Positions 1 to 7,615 of a stretch of 64,000 bases of DNA are shown piece by piece. Source of the stretch: an uncultured bacterium (GTDB lineage Bacteria; Bacillota; Clostridia; Lachnospirales; Lachnospiraceae); NCBI GenBank assembly GCA_947643595.1, contig CANRWP010000007.1, positions 1-64,000 of the forward strand, given 5' to 3'. A program made the position numbers and the translations under genes. Positions within the stretch are counted from its first letter, which is position 1. Each line of letters starts with the position of its first letter. The notes under the pieces were generated by a model that searched no databases, was not told the DNA's origin, and saw only the letters and a list, made by a program, of their open reading frames with translations.

Positions 1-296
1 AGGACTTCCGACTGCTCCACCCCGGCAATGCCGCACCCCAGCACCGCCGCCGCGTTCAGGAGCGTCCCCTCCGGGTCATCGAAAACGGCGTGGAGGACTT
101 TCTGCGCCATCGTGTACATCTTCCAGTCCTGCACCAGCGGCGAGCGGCAGACGTTCTCAATGCTCAGGCCGTTTTTCAGCCTTGCCGCTATGGTCCCCGT
201 CCGGGTCTGGTCGTAGCATTTATAGGTGTAGGTGATGAAGTCCGTCTTGGTATGCCACTTGGTCTTTGCGAAGGCGTGGCCGCACTGGCACCGCAT
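1..296 (-). pseudogene. C-terminal fragment of a large serine recombinase, runs off the left edge
   Basis: An open reading frame of about 98 codons runs out of the window. It begins MRCQCGHAFAKTKWH and continues with a YKC motif and a helical stretch. This resembles the recombinase zinc beta-ribbon and coiled-coil part of large serine recombinases. The catalytic N-terminal domain is missing: an in-frame TGA lies just upstream, and the reading begins exactly where a repeated sequence (297-358) ends. This suggests that another element inserted into or deleted the front of the gene. It is probably non-functional unless an internal start is used. The family call is from remembered sequence resemblance and is moderately sure. 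Confidence 0.5.
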
Positions 297-386
297 TGAC
301 CACGGGGTTCAAATTGCCATGGGGTGTTCATTTTCTCTGACCACAGGGTTCAAATGCCCTTTGAGGAGGGTTCAAAAGTGAACACT
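297..386. repeat. Direct repeats resembling an IS21-type element end
   Basis: TGACCACGGGGTTCAAAT (297-314) recurs as TGACCACAGGGTTCAAAT (338-355), 41 bp apart. A third related piece, GGGTTCAAAAGTGAACAC, follows near 369-386 and is itself partly palindromic (GTTCA..TGAAC). Arrays of several short repeats at a terminus are typical of IS21-family ends. No istA or istB is in this window, so the rest of the element would lie to the left or has been lost. The IS21 assignment is inference. Confidence 0.4.
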
Positions 387-429
387 CCCTCTGCCGACTG
401 CTGCACATTTTCGAACCGGCTCCAAAAAC

Positions 430-475
430 AAACAAGGGATTCCAGCGACAACCAATGTGCCGGAATCCCTTGTTT
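430..475. terminator. 14-bp perfect hairpin, terminator-like
   Basis: AAACAAGGGATTCC (430-443) pairs perfectly with GGAATCCCTTGTTT (462-475) around an 18-nt loop. Short T-runs follow on either strand (TTTT at 473-476; TTTTTG on the minus strand). It lies between two gene scraps and could end transcription in either direction. Confidence 0.5.
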
Positions 476-513
476 TCAGCGGTTTTCCCGATATTCTGTT
501 CATTCCCTTTGTA

Positions 514-594
514 TCAAATAAGCGGTTTACATTTCCGTGAAATGGGTCGGGTTGGGAAAACCGTTGCGGCGGGCGTAATCTTGGTTTTCGTCAT
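514..594 (-). pseudogene. 26-codon leader-like ORF with a strong ribosome binding site
   Basis: The peptide begins MTKTKITPAATVFPTRPISRK and stops six codons later. GGAGGC lies seven bases before the ATG, a good initiation site. The composition (Thr/Pro/Arg-rich, unstructured) is like the extreme N-terminus of some serine recombinases. The serine recombinase tail at 1-296 lies downstream on the same strand, so this may be the front of the same broken gene, separated by the repeat-bearing insertion. That link is speculative. It could also be a chance ORF. Confidence 0.3.
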
Positions 595-616
595 AGCGTC
601 TGCCTCCTTACATGAA

Positions 617-685
617 ATATGCTCTAAATGGGTTCTTCACTAACCATGAGAAAATCTCGTGATTAAGAAGTCATTTAGAGCATAT
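617..685. repeat. Long imperfect inverted repeat (14-bp outer arms)
   Basis: ATATGCTCTAAATG (617-630) is perfectly repeated in inverted form at 672-685. Inside there is a second partial pairing (TTCTT/AAGAA) and an inner GAGA/TCTC hairpin, so the 69-bp segment can fold almost end to end. It sits directly downstream of the nuclease relic (687-821) and just upstream of the ribosome binding site of the small ORF at 594. Possible roles are a terminator for the lost gene, a recombinase attachment core or a small MITE-like element. The sequence does not decide. Confidence 0.5.
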
Positions 686-686
686 A

Positions 687-821
687 TCACCAGTTGGAAG
701 TCAGAATATATCGATCCGTCAGTTCCACCAGCCGCCCCAGAACAAACCCATGGTAAAACCGCTCCGGTTCCTCCCCAAACGGCCCCTTCCCGGTGTCAAA
801 GCAGCTGAACATCCAACGCTT
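687..821 (-). pseudogene. C-terminal scrap of a PD-(D/E)XK nuclease / AAA-like family protein
   Basis: About 44 codons read CFDTGKGPFGEEPERFYHGF followed by VLGRLVELTDRYILTSN and a stop. The EPERFYHGFVLG signature matches the abundant Lachnospiraceae proteins with an AAA-ATPase-like front and a PD-(D/E)XK nuclease back (DUF1703-type). The whole N-terminus and the end of the nuclease domain are gone, and a TAA closes the frame immediately upstream. It is therefore a relic. Relatives are usually multicopy and prone to decay, in keeping with the mobile debris next to it. Confidence 0.6.
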
Positions 822-853
822 TTACATTCCCTCTTTTCCTTCCCCGGATCGCT

Positions 854-1777
854 CTACCGCTCCACCGACGCCGCCATCCTGTGGTAGGTGTGCCGGATGC
901 CGCGCACCGCAGTCGAATAAGCAAATATATTTTCCGGCAGGGACATCCCGCCGTAGCCGGCATCCCCGAGATGGTGAATATCCGTACCCGTCATCTTGCA
1001 CATCAGCGCCAGGCGTTTGATCGTGTCGGTGTCGGCTCCCTCCTGGGATGTGCCGATAGCCGTGATGGTCAGCGCGCCCAGGCTGTGGGCACAGGCGACG
1101 ATCTCCCTCGCGTACTCCACCGTGATACCCGGAACGGTCCCCGGGGCGGGCAGAAGGATGATGTCCGCCCCCGCTCCCACAAAGCCCTTTACATCCTCTT
1201 TCGTCATAATATTTTCCGCCGCCTCCGAAAGGATCCCCGCCGCATGCATCTTTCCGGCCGCCAGGACGATCTGACTGCCCACCGCCTCCCTGAAGCGTTT
1301 TAACGTCTCGATGATCGCCGGGTTGCTGACGCCCATGCCCGGATTTCCGGTGAGCAGTATCATATCCACGCCGATCTCTGCCGCCCGCTTCGCATTCTCC
1401 ACGGTGGCGCGTCGTCCGGGGGACATCTTCCACATCGGGTCCGTCTCCCCCTCCTCGCCCTCCTCCACAGGCTCCAGATTGATGCCCACGGGGCGTCCGG
1501 TCAGCTTCTTGAGCAGCTTCACCGTATTCTCCGGTTCGGTCTCCGGCAGACCGTGGATCACCGGCCTCATCACGTCGAACATATTGAGCAGAAGGATATC
1601 AGCCCCCATGGCCGCCGCAAATTCCGCGTTGGTCACATTCCCCAGCATGGGCTGCAGCGTGCCTATCGTCTCGCAGGCGATCACTCTCCCCTCGCTCTTT
1701 AATATGGATTCCAAAAGGTCTTCTTTCGTAAACTCCCGAAAATCGGAAGCATAACAGTCCAACATTCTCTTTGCCAT
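854..1777 (-). CDS. TIM-barrel protein, DUF7916-like (putative lyase/phosphonomutase-like)
   Basis: 307 aa starting MAKRMLDCYASDF. The ATG at 1777 has GAGGGGG about 6 nt upstream; a TTG five codons earlier is less likely. The alternating pattern of hydrophobic beta strands and helices (ADILLLNMFDV near residue 65, GVDMILLTGNPG near 140, GADIILLPAPGT near 225, ITAIGTSQEGAD near 250) is that of a (beta/alpha)8 barrel. Proteins of this type are often annotated as PEP-phosphonomutase-like, haloacid-dehalogenase-like or DUF7916 and frequently sit near PTS or sugar genes. The substrate is unknown. The downstream neighbours are only relics, so context does not help. Confidence 0.6.
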   Translation of the reverse strand: MAKRMLDCYASDFREFTKEDLLESILKSEGRVIACETIGTLQPMLGNVTNAEFAAAMGADILLLNMFDVMRPVIHGLPETEPENTVKLLKKLTGRPVGINLEPVEEGEEGETDPMWKMSPGRRATVENAKRAAEIGVDMILLTGNPGMGVSNPAIIETLKRFREAVGSQIVLAAGKMHAAGILSEAAENIMTKEDVKGFVGAGADIILLPAPGTVPGITVEYAREIVACAHSLGALTITAIGTSQEGADTDTIKRLALMCKMTGTDIHHLGDAGYGGMSLPENIFAYSTAVRGIRHTYHRMAASVER

Positions 1778-1800
1778 TCTATTCCCCCTCAAATATTGTT

Positions 1801-2202
1801 TTATTTCAGCTCCAGCGAAAGCTGCTCCATCTCCCCCGGCACGATCACACCGAGCTCCATAAAGATCGGGTACAGATAGCTTGCCCCAAAGGTCTTCAAT
1901 TTTTTCGGTCCGCTCACCGGAAGACCCGACTTCTGCAGTTCCATCGCGTTCCAGAGAGACAGGTTCACGGTGGAGCGGGTGATGGATTTATCCTTTCTGC
2001 TGACAAATATCTCATATCCTTTGATAGAATAACTGTAGTCTAAATGCTTTGCAGTCTCAAAACTTTTCCCCTCCAAAAGAACCAGAGCGTCCCAAAGGAC
2101 CTCCTCCAGCAGCGCCTGCGAATTTCCCTCTCCGCGAATCTCTCTCTGCACAAGTTCTTTCAGCTCGCGGATCTTCTCTTCCCGTTTCGATTCTGAAGCC
2201 AT
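1801..2202 (-). CDS. Hypothetical protein, 133 aa
   Basis: It starts MASESKREEKIRELK; GGAAAGG lies about 10 nt upstream. The first 43 nt overlap the end of the VanZ-like gene, so the two are translationally linked. The first 30 residues are a highly charged helix. The rest (KHLDYSYSIKGYEIFVSRKDKS, then ..LWNAMELQKSGLPVSGPKKLK) looks like a small alpha/beta domain with a helix-turn-helix-like end. No membrane segment or signal peptide is visible. I do not recognise the family and assign no function. Confidence 0.6.
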   Translation of the reverse strand: MASESKREEKIRELKELVQREIRGEGNSQALLEEVLWDALVLLEGKSFETAKHLDYSYSIKGYEIFVSRKDKSITRSTVNLSLWNAMELQKSGLPVSGPKKLKTFGASYLYPIFMELGVIVPGEMEQLSLELK

Positions 2203-2657
2203 GTCTTCATTGCCTTTCCTGCCAACCACATAAACAGCATACCACAGATAAAACCTGCCATATCGATACAGATATCACCGATCCCCGGGGACCTCCCCGC
2301 AGAAAAAAACTGTATCGACTCGTCCACCACCGCCGTAAACATGCCTGTCACAAGCATTGCACACACACGCTCGCCCGGTTTTAAATAGTATATCATAAAC
2401 AGAAGTACCGTCAATACACCTTCCATCCCATATTCCGAAAAATGGGCGAGCTTGCGGATAAAATGCTCCGTCACGTTCTCTCCTCCCAGGTCGGAGAGCA
2501 CCTGGTTCACCAGCTCCGTTACCCTGCCGCTCCTCGCGGAGGACGCCGCGGCGCTCTCCATGGAATTGCGCCAGATAAACAGCACACAGGCGACAAACAG
2601 CACAGTGATCACGCCCCGCCCCAACATCAGTCCTGTCCCGGACGTTTTCTTTCTCAT
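2160..2657 (-). CDS. VanZ-like membrane protein
   Basis: 165 aa with about four hydrophobic segments (residues 10-28, 82-95, 100-115 and 130-148). It has the VanZ-family signature in which a KLAHFSEYG motif opens the second helix and DESIQFFSAGRSPGIGDICID lies before the last. VanZ itself gives low-level teicoplanin resistance; most family members are of unknown function in the cell envelope. The gene starts 5 nt after the degV relic stop and overlaps the next small gene, so the three share a transcript. AGGAAGG lies 10 nt before the ATG. Confidence 0.85.
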   Translation of the reverse strand: MRKKTSGTGLMLGRGVITVLFVACVLFIWRNSMESAAASSARSGRVTELVNQVLSDLGGENVTEHFIRKLAHFSEYGMEGVLTVLLFMIYYLKPGERVCAMLVTGMFTAVVDESIQFFSAGRSPGIGDICIDMAGFICGMLFMWLAGKAMKTWLQNRNGKRRSAS

Positions 2658-2662
2658 CCCGC

Positions 2663-2830
2663 TCAGTCCTTCCTCTCATCGCCCCAGAAGAACAGCGCCA
2701 CCGTCCCGGGACCCGTGTGGCTGCCGATCGTCGTGCCCACGTTATTGATGACCACCTTTCCGGAGAGCTTCGGAAAAGCCTCCTTCACCGGAGCCGCCGT
2801 GGAACGGCAGCTTATCACATAATCACTCAT
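2663..2830 (-). pseudogene. DegV family gene with a large in-frame internal deletion
   Basis: A 55-codon ORF joins the extreme N-terminus of a DegV fatty-acid-binding protein (MSDYVISCRSTA; usual form is the xDSTADL motif) directly to the extreme C-terminus (FPKLSGKVVINNVGTTIGSH then TGPGTVALFFWG). About 230 residues, including most of the lipid-binding fold, are missing. The translation start is perfect (AGGGAGGTAAAATG), so a peptide may still be made. Intact DegV proteins are about 280-300 aa and present acyl groups to fatty-acid kinase. The C-terminal half is too well conserved to be chance. Confidence 0.75.
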
Positions 2831-2866
2831 TTTACCTCCCTCCGCCATAACGCTCTCAAATTCATT

Positions 2867-2896
2867 TCAGGCAGAGACCACACAGTCCCTGCCTGA
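2867..2896 (-). terminator. Hairpin after htpG
   Basis: TCAGGCAG (2867-2874) pairs with CTGCCTGA (2889-2896), and the inner bases can extend the stem by GAC/GTC. It lies 17 nt beyond the htpG stop and just before the degV relic. The T-run on the minus strand is weak, so termination may be partial. Confidence 0.45.
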
Positions 2897-2913
2897 TTAT
2901 CATATAACTATAT

Positions 2914-5004
2914 TTACTTATTTGTAAGAAGCATCATGATCTCATTGCTCCGCGCTATGAACTTCGCCATATCCTCCGCCTTCAGCGGCGCGTTCTGGAT
3001 CTTCGCCAGATCATAGAGCTGTTCGCAGATCATCTTTGAATTCTTGTCCTCTTTGTTCTCCATAATATACTGCACAAGAGGATGGTTCGCGTTCAGGATC
3101 AGCGTCTCGTCGTCCTCACCGAAAGCTCCCATGCCCATACCGCCTGCCGCGTACATCTTCATCATATCCTGCATTCTGCGGCTCTCCTCCGAAATGGTCA
3201 GCATGGAGGAAACTTTCTTATTTTTCAGCTTCTCGATCTTCACGGTCAGCTTCTCTTTTTTCAGAGCTTTCTTCATCAGTTTGCCGATCGCCTCCGCGCT
3301 TTCCTCCAGCTCCTTCTCGGCCTTTTTGGAGGTCTTCGCCTTGAAGTTCTCGGTCAGATCCGCATCGATGCGCATGAACCGAATGCCCTCGTTTTTGGAC
3401 TCCAGCTGCTGCACGAAGGGCTGGTCGATATTGTGGGTCAGGATCACCGCATCCATCTTCGCCGCCTTGAACATATTGATATACTGTCCCTGCTGCTGCT
3501 CATCCGTCACGTAGTAGATGATCTTCTCCTTCTTCTCTTCCTCCGCGGCGTCCTCAGCAGATTCTTCACCGCTCTCCTCCGTCACGATCTCCGCTTCCAC
3601 TTTCTCGCCGTTCTCATCCACCGCGTTCTCACCCTCGGCGGTCTTCTCCTCTTCCTCCGCCTCATCCGGATCGCTCTTCGCCACTTCCAGGCACTCCGGC
3701 AGCGTCAGATACTTTCCGTCCAGATTCTTAAAGAGAATGTAGTCCGTCATCTTCTCGCAGAACTTGTCGTCCTTCAGACAGCCGAACTTGATAAACGGGC
3801 TGATGTCATCCCAGTACTTATCGTATTCTTCCTTGTCCGTCTTACACATGCCGGACAGCTTATCCGCCACTTTCTTGGTGATATAATCGGAGATCTTCTT
3901 CACAAATCCGTCGTTCTGCAGCGCACTTCTGGAGACGTTGAGCGGCAGATCCGGGCAGTCGATGACGCCCTTCAACAGGAGCAGAAACTCAGGGATCACC
4001 TCCTTGATATTATCCGCGATAAACACCTGGTTATTGTACAGTTTGATCTTTCCCTCGATGGATTCATATTCCAGATTGATCTTCGGGAAATACAGGATAC
4101 CCTTCAGGTTGAACGGATAATCCATATTCAGATGGATCCAGAACAGGGGCTCCTTGTAATCCTGGAATACCTTGCGGTAAAACTCCAGATACTCCTCCTT
4201 CGTGCACTCGTTGGGATGCTTGCCCCAGAGCGGATGAATATCATTGAGGAGCTGAGGACGCCTCTTTATCTTCAGACGCTGCTTGTCCTCCTCCTTCTCC
4301 TTCGGGATCTCCTCCACAACCACATCGCTCTCCAGCTTCTCGTCCGCGTCGATGGTCTGTGTCTCATCGCTCTCCTCCTTCGAGAGGTAGATCTCCGTCG
4401 GCATGAAGGAACAGTATTTCTGCAGAACGCTTCTCGCCTCGTACTCGTTGCAGTATTTCAGGCAGTCCTCGTTCAAAAACAGCGTGACGGTCGTGCCGAC
4501 TTCGGCCTTCTCCCCCTTCTCCATGGAGAACTCCGTGCCGCCGTCGCACTCCCAGTGTACCGGCTCCGCCCCCTCCTTCCAGGACAGAGAGTCGATATGC
4601 ACCTCATCCGCTACCATAAACGCGGAATAAAATCCGAGGCCGAAATGGCCGATGATCTGATCCTCGTTGGTTTTATCCTTGTACTGCGCCAGAAAATCCG
4701 TCGCGCCGGAGAAAGCGATCTGGTTGATGTACTCCTCCACTTCCTCCGCCGTCATGCCGATGCCGTTGTCGGTAATTCTGATCGTTTTTTTCTCCGGATG
4801 GATCTGCACATCGATCCTCGCCTTATAATCGTCCGGCAGGCTGTACTCCCCCATCATATCCAGCTTTTTCAGCTTCGTGATGGCGTCGCAGCCGTTGGAA
4901 ATCAGCTCTCTGTAAAAAATGTCCTGATCGTTGTACAGCCACTTTTTAATAATGGGAAAAATATTATCGCTGTTGATTGATAAGTTTCCGCTTTTCGCTT
5001 CCAT
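2914..5004 (-). CDS. htpG: Molecular chaperone HtpG (Hsp90)
   Basis: 696 aa. The N-terminal GHKL ATPase domain shows the expected NGCDAITKL (residues 33-41), DNGIGMT and GHFGLGFYSAFMVAD motifs. The middle and C-terminal dimerisation domains follow. HtpG is a dimeric cytosolic ATP-dependent chaperone. It is longer than the usual 610-640 aa because of a charged linker near residues 215-245 and a very acidic, Glu-rich insert near 440-495 inside the middle-to-C-terminal region. The gene is monocistronic, with its own promoter and an adjoining CIRCE operator, so it should belong to the HrcA heat-shock regulon. Confidence 0.97.
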   Translation of the reverse strand: MEAKSGNLSINSDNIFPIIKKWLYNDQDIFYRELISNGCDAITKLKKLDMMGEYSLPDDYKARIDVQIHPEKKTIRITDNGIGMTAEEVEEYINQIAFSGATDFLAQYKDKTNEDQIIGHFGLGFYSAFMVADEVHIDSLSWKEGAEPVHWECDGGTEFSMEKGEKAEVGTTVTLFLNEDCLKYCNEYEARSVLQKYCSFMPTEIYLSKEESDETQTIDADEKLESDVVVEEIPKEKEEDKQRLKIKRRPQLLNDIHPLWGKHPNECTKEEYLEFYRKVFQDYKEPLFWIHLNMDYPFNLKGILYFPKINLEYESIEGKIKLYNNQVFIADNIKEVIPEFLLLLKGVIDCPDLPLNVSRSALQNDGFVKKISDYITKKVADKLSGMCKTDKEEYDKYWDDISPFIKFGCLKDDKFCEKMTDYILFKNLDGKYLTLPECLEVAKSDPDEAEEEEKTAEGENAVDENGEKVEAEIVTEESGEESAEDAAEEEKKEKIIYYVTDEQQQGQYINMFKAAKMDAVILTHNIDQPFVQQLESKNEGIRFMRIDADLTENFKAKTSKKAEKELEESAEAIGKLMKKALKKEKLTVKIEKLKNKKVSSMLTISEESRRMQDMMKMYAAGGMGMGAFGEDDETLILNANHPLVQYIMENKEDKNSKMICEQLYDLAKIQNAPLKAEDMAKFIARSNEIMMLLTNK

Positions 5005-5044
5005 TTCGCATTCACTCCTTCTTCAATTCTTTCTGCTAAAGACA

Positions 5045-5073
5045 AGTTTATACTCCCGGCGCGGACAAGTCAA
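5045..5073 (-). promoter_or_regulatory. htpG promoter
   Basis: On the minus strand TTGACT (5068-5073) is followed after exactly 17 bp by TAAACT (5045-5050), a sigma-A type promoter about 40 nt before the htpG start codon. The CIRCE dyad begins 7 bp upstream of the -35 box. Confidence 0.75.
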
Positions 5074-5080
5074 GAAAAAA

Positions 5081-5107
5081 TTAGCACTCATCCAAACAGA
5101 GTGCTAA
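5081..5107. promoter_or_regulatory. CIRCE operator (HrcA binding site) for htpG
   Basis: TTAGCACTC (5081-5089), nine spacer bases, then GAGTGCTAA (5099-5107). This is an exact match to the CIRCE consensus recognised by the heat-shock repressor HrcA. It adjoins the -35 of the htpG promoter, so bound HrcA should block RNA polymerase until heat or misfolded protein inactivates the repressor. In Bacillus subtilis CIRCE controls groESL and dnaK but not htpG. Confidence 0.95.
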
Positions 5108-5168
5108 TAATTTTCGGAAAACCATTGATTTTCCTGGCTTTCCGGCATTTCTTAAATTTCTCTAAACA

Positions 5169-6206
5169 CTACTTTTTATAGTATCTCGCGAACACTTCAA
5201 AGAAGTCCGAGGTCGTGATCTCACTGTTGTGCAGCAGGGTGATCTCCTGCCAGATTTCCTCGTTCATATGGCGGGTAAGGGTCTGCACATAGGAATCGTA
5301 CTCTCTGCCGAACACTTCCTTCCGCCTCTCCTCCACGATCTTCACCTTGTTGCTGTCGGTCTCCTCCCGGTTCAACGTGCTCACGCACTTCAGGATATAG
5401 TACCCCTCCGGCGTCTCGATGACGTCGCTGACCTCCTCGTTCCCCAGTTCAAACGCCGTATCCTCGTAGGCCGCATCCCGGTCCCCCTTTCGGATCGAAA
5501 CCGTGCTCTCCGCCGCCTCGCTGTATCTGGCCGCCACCACGTCAAAATCCTCGCCCGCCTCGACCCGTCTGAGCGCTTCCACCGCCTGCGCATAGGCATA
5601 GCTTTTCTGTTCATCCGAATACGGCTGCTCCTGTGTCCCCGTCCGGATCAGGATCTGCTGGACCACAACGGTTCGCGCCTCGTCGTCACTGATCTCAGGA
5701 TTCACATCCTTTATCATATAGTCGTAGACTTTATCGGCAAGCGCGTACTCCCTGTAGAGCTGGCGTATCGTATCCACCGTCACGTCGAGCTGCTTTTTCT
5801 CGGTCTCCGTCAGCGATTCATAATACGTCTTCGCCGCCTCCTCCACAGCGCTTTGCTCCGCCTCGTTCAGCGAAAGTCCGTAATTCTCCGCCATCAGATT
5901 CATCGTCTTGATCTGCGCGATCTCCGCCAGAACGGACTCTTTCACACTCTGTTCTATCGTCACGCCGTCCCGTTCCTGCTGCCAGATCTCCGTGCCGTAC
6001 ACCTGCTCGTACTGATTCTGCAGATTCGTCAGGTACACCATCACCTCTTTTTTATAGCAGGAGGCGGTCTCGATCCGAAACACTTCATCCTTCGTGAAGC
6101 CGGTCGTCAAAACGATCTTCGTATCCCTGTTTATACTCTCGCATCCGCCAAGCCCCAGCGCAAGGAAAAGGCTCAGGGCAAGCGCTGTCCATCTCTTATT
6201 CTTCAT
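5169..6206 (-). CDS. Secreted peptidyl-prolyl isomerase lipoprotein (PrsA/SurA-like)
   Basis: 345 aa from MKNKRWTALALS. A lipoprotein signal peptide ends at the lipobox LGGC near residue 23. A helical SurA-N-like chaperone region spans about 30-175. A parvulin-type rotamase domain follows at about 180-285 (VVVQQILIRTG, FDVVAARYSEA, then DVIETPEGYYILKCV). The protein should be anchored on the outer membrane face and assist folding of exported proteins. Its start lies 11 nt inside the end of dfrA, so it is the last gene of a thyA-dfrA-foldase transcript. An ATG four codons earlier (6218) is an alternative start. Confidence 0.85.
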   Translation of the reverse strand: MKNKRWTALALSLFLALGLGGCESINRDTKIVLTTGFTKDEVFRIETASCYKKEVMVYLTNLQNQYEQVYGTEIWQQERDGVTIEQSVKESVLAEIAQIKTMNLMAENYGLSLNEAEQSAVEEAAKTYYESLTETEKKQLDVTVDTIRQLYREYALADKVYDYMIKDVNPEISDDEARTVVVQQILIRTGTQEQPYSDEQKSYAYAQAVEALRRVEAGEDFDVVAARYSEAAESTVSIRKGDRDAAYEDTAFELGNEEVSDVIETPEGYYILKCVSTLNREETDSNKVKIVEERRKEVFGREYDSYVQTLTRHMNEEIWQEITLLHNSEITTSDFFEVFARYYKK

Positions 6207-6693
6207 GTTTTCTCTCATATTTCAAAAAGTGGTAGGTCACATCAAAATAAACCTGTTCCTCGCTGTCCGCCGTGATCTCCCAGGCCGGATCCTCATCCAG
6301 ATTCGGGCAGCAGGCATCCGCCTCGTAGGCCACATCGATCTTTGTCACATGGGCGACGTCGCAGTAAGGGAGAAGCTGCCTGTAAACGCTCTCCCCGCCG
6401 ATCACATAGATATCCTCGCTTTTGTACTTTTTGCATTCTTCGAGCAGCTCCTCCAGGCTGTGCACCACCTCGGCGCCCTTCACCCGATAGTCCGGCTTCT
6501 CCGACAAAATAATATTCGTCCGGTTTTTCAAAGGCTGCTTCCCCGGAAACGTCTCCATGGTCTTCCTGCCGAGTATCACCACTTTCCCGGTGGTCTCCTG
6601 CTGAAACATTTTATGGTCGTTGGGAATCCGCACAAGGAGGTTACCCCTGTTGCCGATGGCCCAGTTTCGGTCCACTGCGACGATTAAGTTCAT
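6196..6693 (-). CDS. dfrA: Dihydrofolate reductase
   Basis: 165 aa, the usual length for a chromosomal DHFR. The N-terminus MNLIVAVDRNWAIGNRGNLL, the GRKTMETFPGKQPLKNRTNI nucleotide-binding region and YVIGGESVYRQLLPYCDVAH are diagnostic. It reduces dihydrofolate to tetrahydrofolate with NADPH. Position 27 shows the conserved acidic residue (PNDHKMF). It sits 29 nt downstream of thyA, which makes the dihydrofolate it recycles, and overlaps the foldase gene by 11 nt. Confidence 0.96.
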   Translation of the reverse strand: MNLIVAVDRNWAIGNRGNLLVRIPNDHKMFQQETTGKVVILGRKTMETFPGKQPLKNRTNIILSEKPDYRVKGAEVVHSLEELLEECKKYKSEDIYVIGGESVYRQLLPYCDVAHVTKIDVAYEADACCPNLDEDPAWEITADSEEQVYFDVTYHFLKYERKHEE

Positions 6694-6722
6694 GAGAGTA
6701 TATTCCTTTCCGCAGGGTATCG

Positions 6723-7571
6723 CTATATCGCCACCGGTATATTCTCGATCTGTTCCCCGGTGACATAATTGTCCACCTGCACATCATTTCTGGTAAATTC
6801 ATAAAAATCATGGATCTCCGGATTCAGCCGGAATGTCGGCGCCTCATGCATGGGCCTTGTGATCAGCTCCCGCACAATGGGAATGTGGCGGTCGTATATA
6901 TGGGCGTCGGCGATCACATGTACCAGTTCCCCGACCCGCATATCGCAGACCTGAGCCAGCATATGCACCAACACGGCGTACTGCACCACATTCCAGTTGT
7001 TTGCCGTCAGCACATCCTGGGAGCGCTGGTTTAAGACGGCGTTCAGCGTCAATCTGTCCTCGCCCTTTCTCTGCGTCACATTGAAGGTCATGGAATACGC
7101 ACACGGATACAGATTCATCTCGTGCAGATCCTGATGCACATAGAGGTTCGTCATGATCCGGCGGCTGAAAGGATTATTTTTCAGATCGTAGATCACCCGG
7201 TCTGTCTGATCCATCATACCCTCTTTGTACCGGTGCTTCACCCCCATCTGATAGCCGTAGGCCTTTCCGATGGAACCGTCCTCGTCCGCCCAGGCATCCC
7301 AGATATGGCTGTGCAGATCATGGATATTGTTGGATTTCTTCTGCCAGATCCAGAGCATCTCGTCCGTGGCGCTCTTAAGAGCCGTCCGCCTGAGCGTCAA
7401 AACAGGAAATTCCTCCGCCAGATCGTAGCGGTTCACCACGCCGAATTTTTTAATCGTGTAGGCCGGCGTCCCGTCCTCCCAGCGGGGACGGACCTTCTCC
7501 CCCTCCGTGCTGGTCCCGTTCTCCAGAATGTCCTTACACATATCAATGAATATTCTATCCGCAACACTCAT
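6723..7571 (-). CDS. thyA: Thymidylate synthase (ThyA)
   Basis: 282 aa. It converts dUMP to dTMP with methylene-tetrahydrofolate and releases dihydrofolate. The catalytic cysteine is in MNLYPCAYSMTFNV (near residue 146). The following LNAVLNQRSQDVLTANNWNV carries the Arg/Asp/Asn residues that hold dUMP. HIYDRHI near residue 226 is the usual downstream motif. It is the first gene of the dTMP/folate group with dfrA. The start ATG at 7571 gives the normal N-terminus. Confidence 0.96.
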   Translation of the reverse strand: MSVADRIFIDMCKDILENGTSTEGEKVRPRWEDGTPAYTIKKFGVVNRYDLAEEFPVLTLRRTALKSATDEMLWIWQKKSNNIHDLHSHIWDAWADEDGSIGKAYGYQMGVKHRYKEGMMDQTDRVIYDLKNNPFSRRIMTNLYVHQDLHEMNLYPCAYSMTFNVTQRKGEDRLTLNAVLNQRSQDVLTANNWNVVQYAVLVHMLAQVCDMRVGELVHVIADAHIYDRHIPIVRELITRPMHEAPTFRLNPEIHDFYEFTRNDVQVDNYVTGEQIENIPVAI

Positions 7572-7615
7572 TCCGTATCCTCTTCGTCTTCCCTTTTATT
7601 CCCGACGTCATATCC

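Noticed and set aside
3082-4980. A very long open frame on the plus strand antisense to htpG
   Set aside because: It lies entirely opposite a clear htpG, has no ribosome binding site and its composition is that of reversed codons; a shadow of the real gene.
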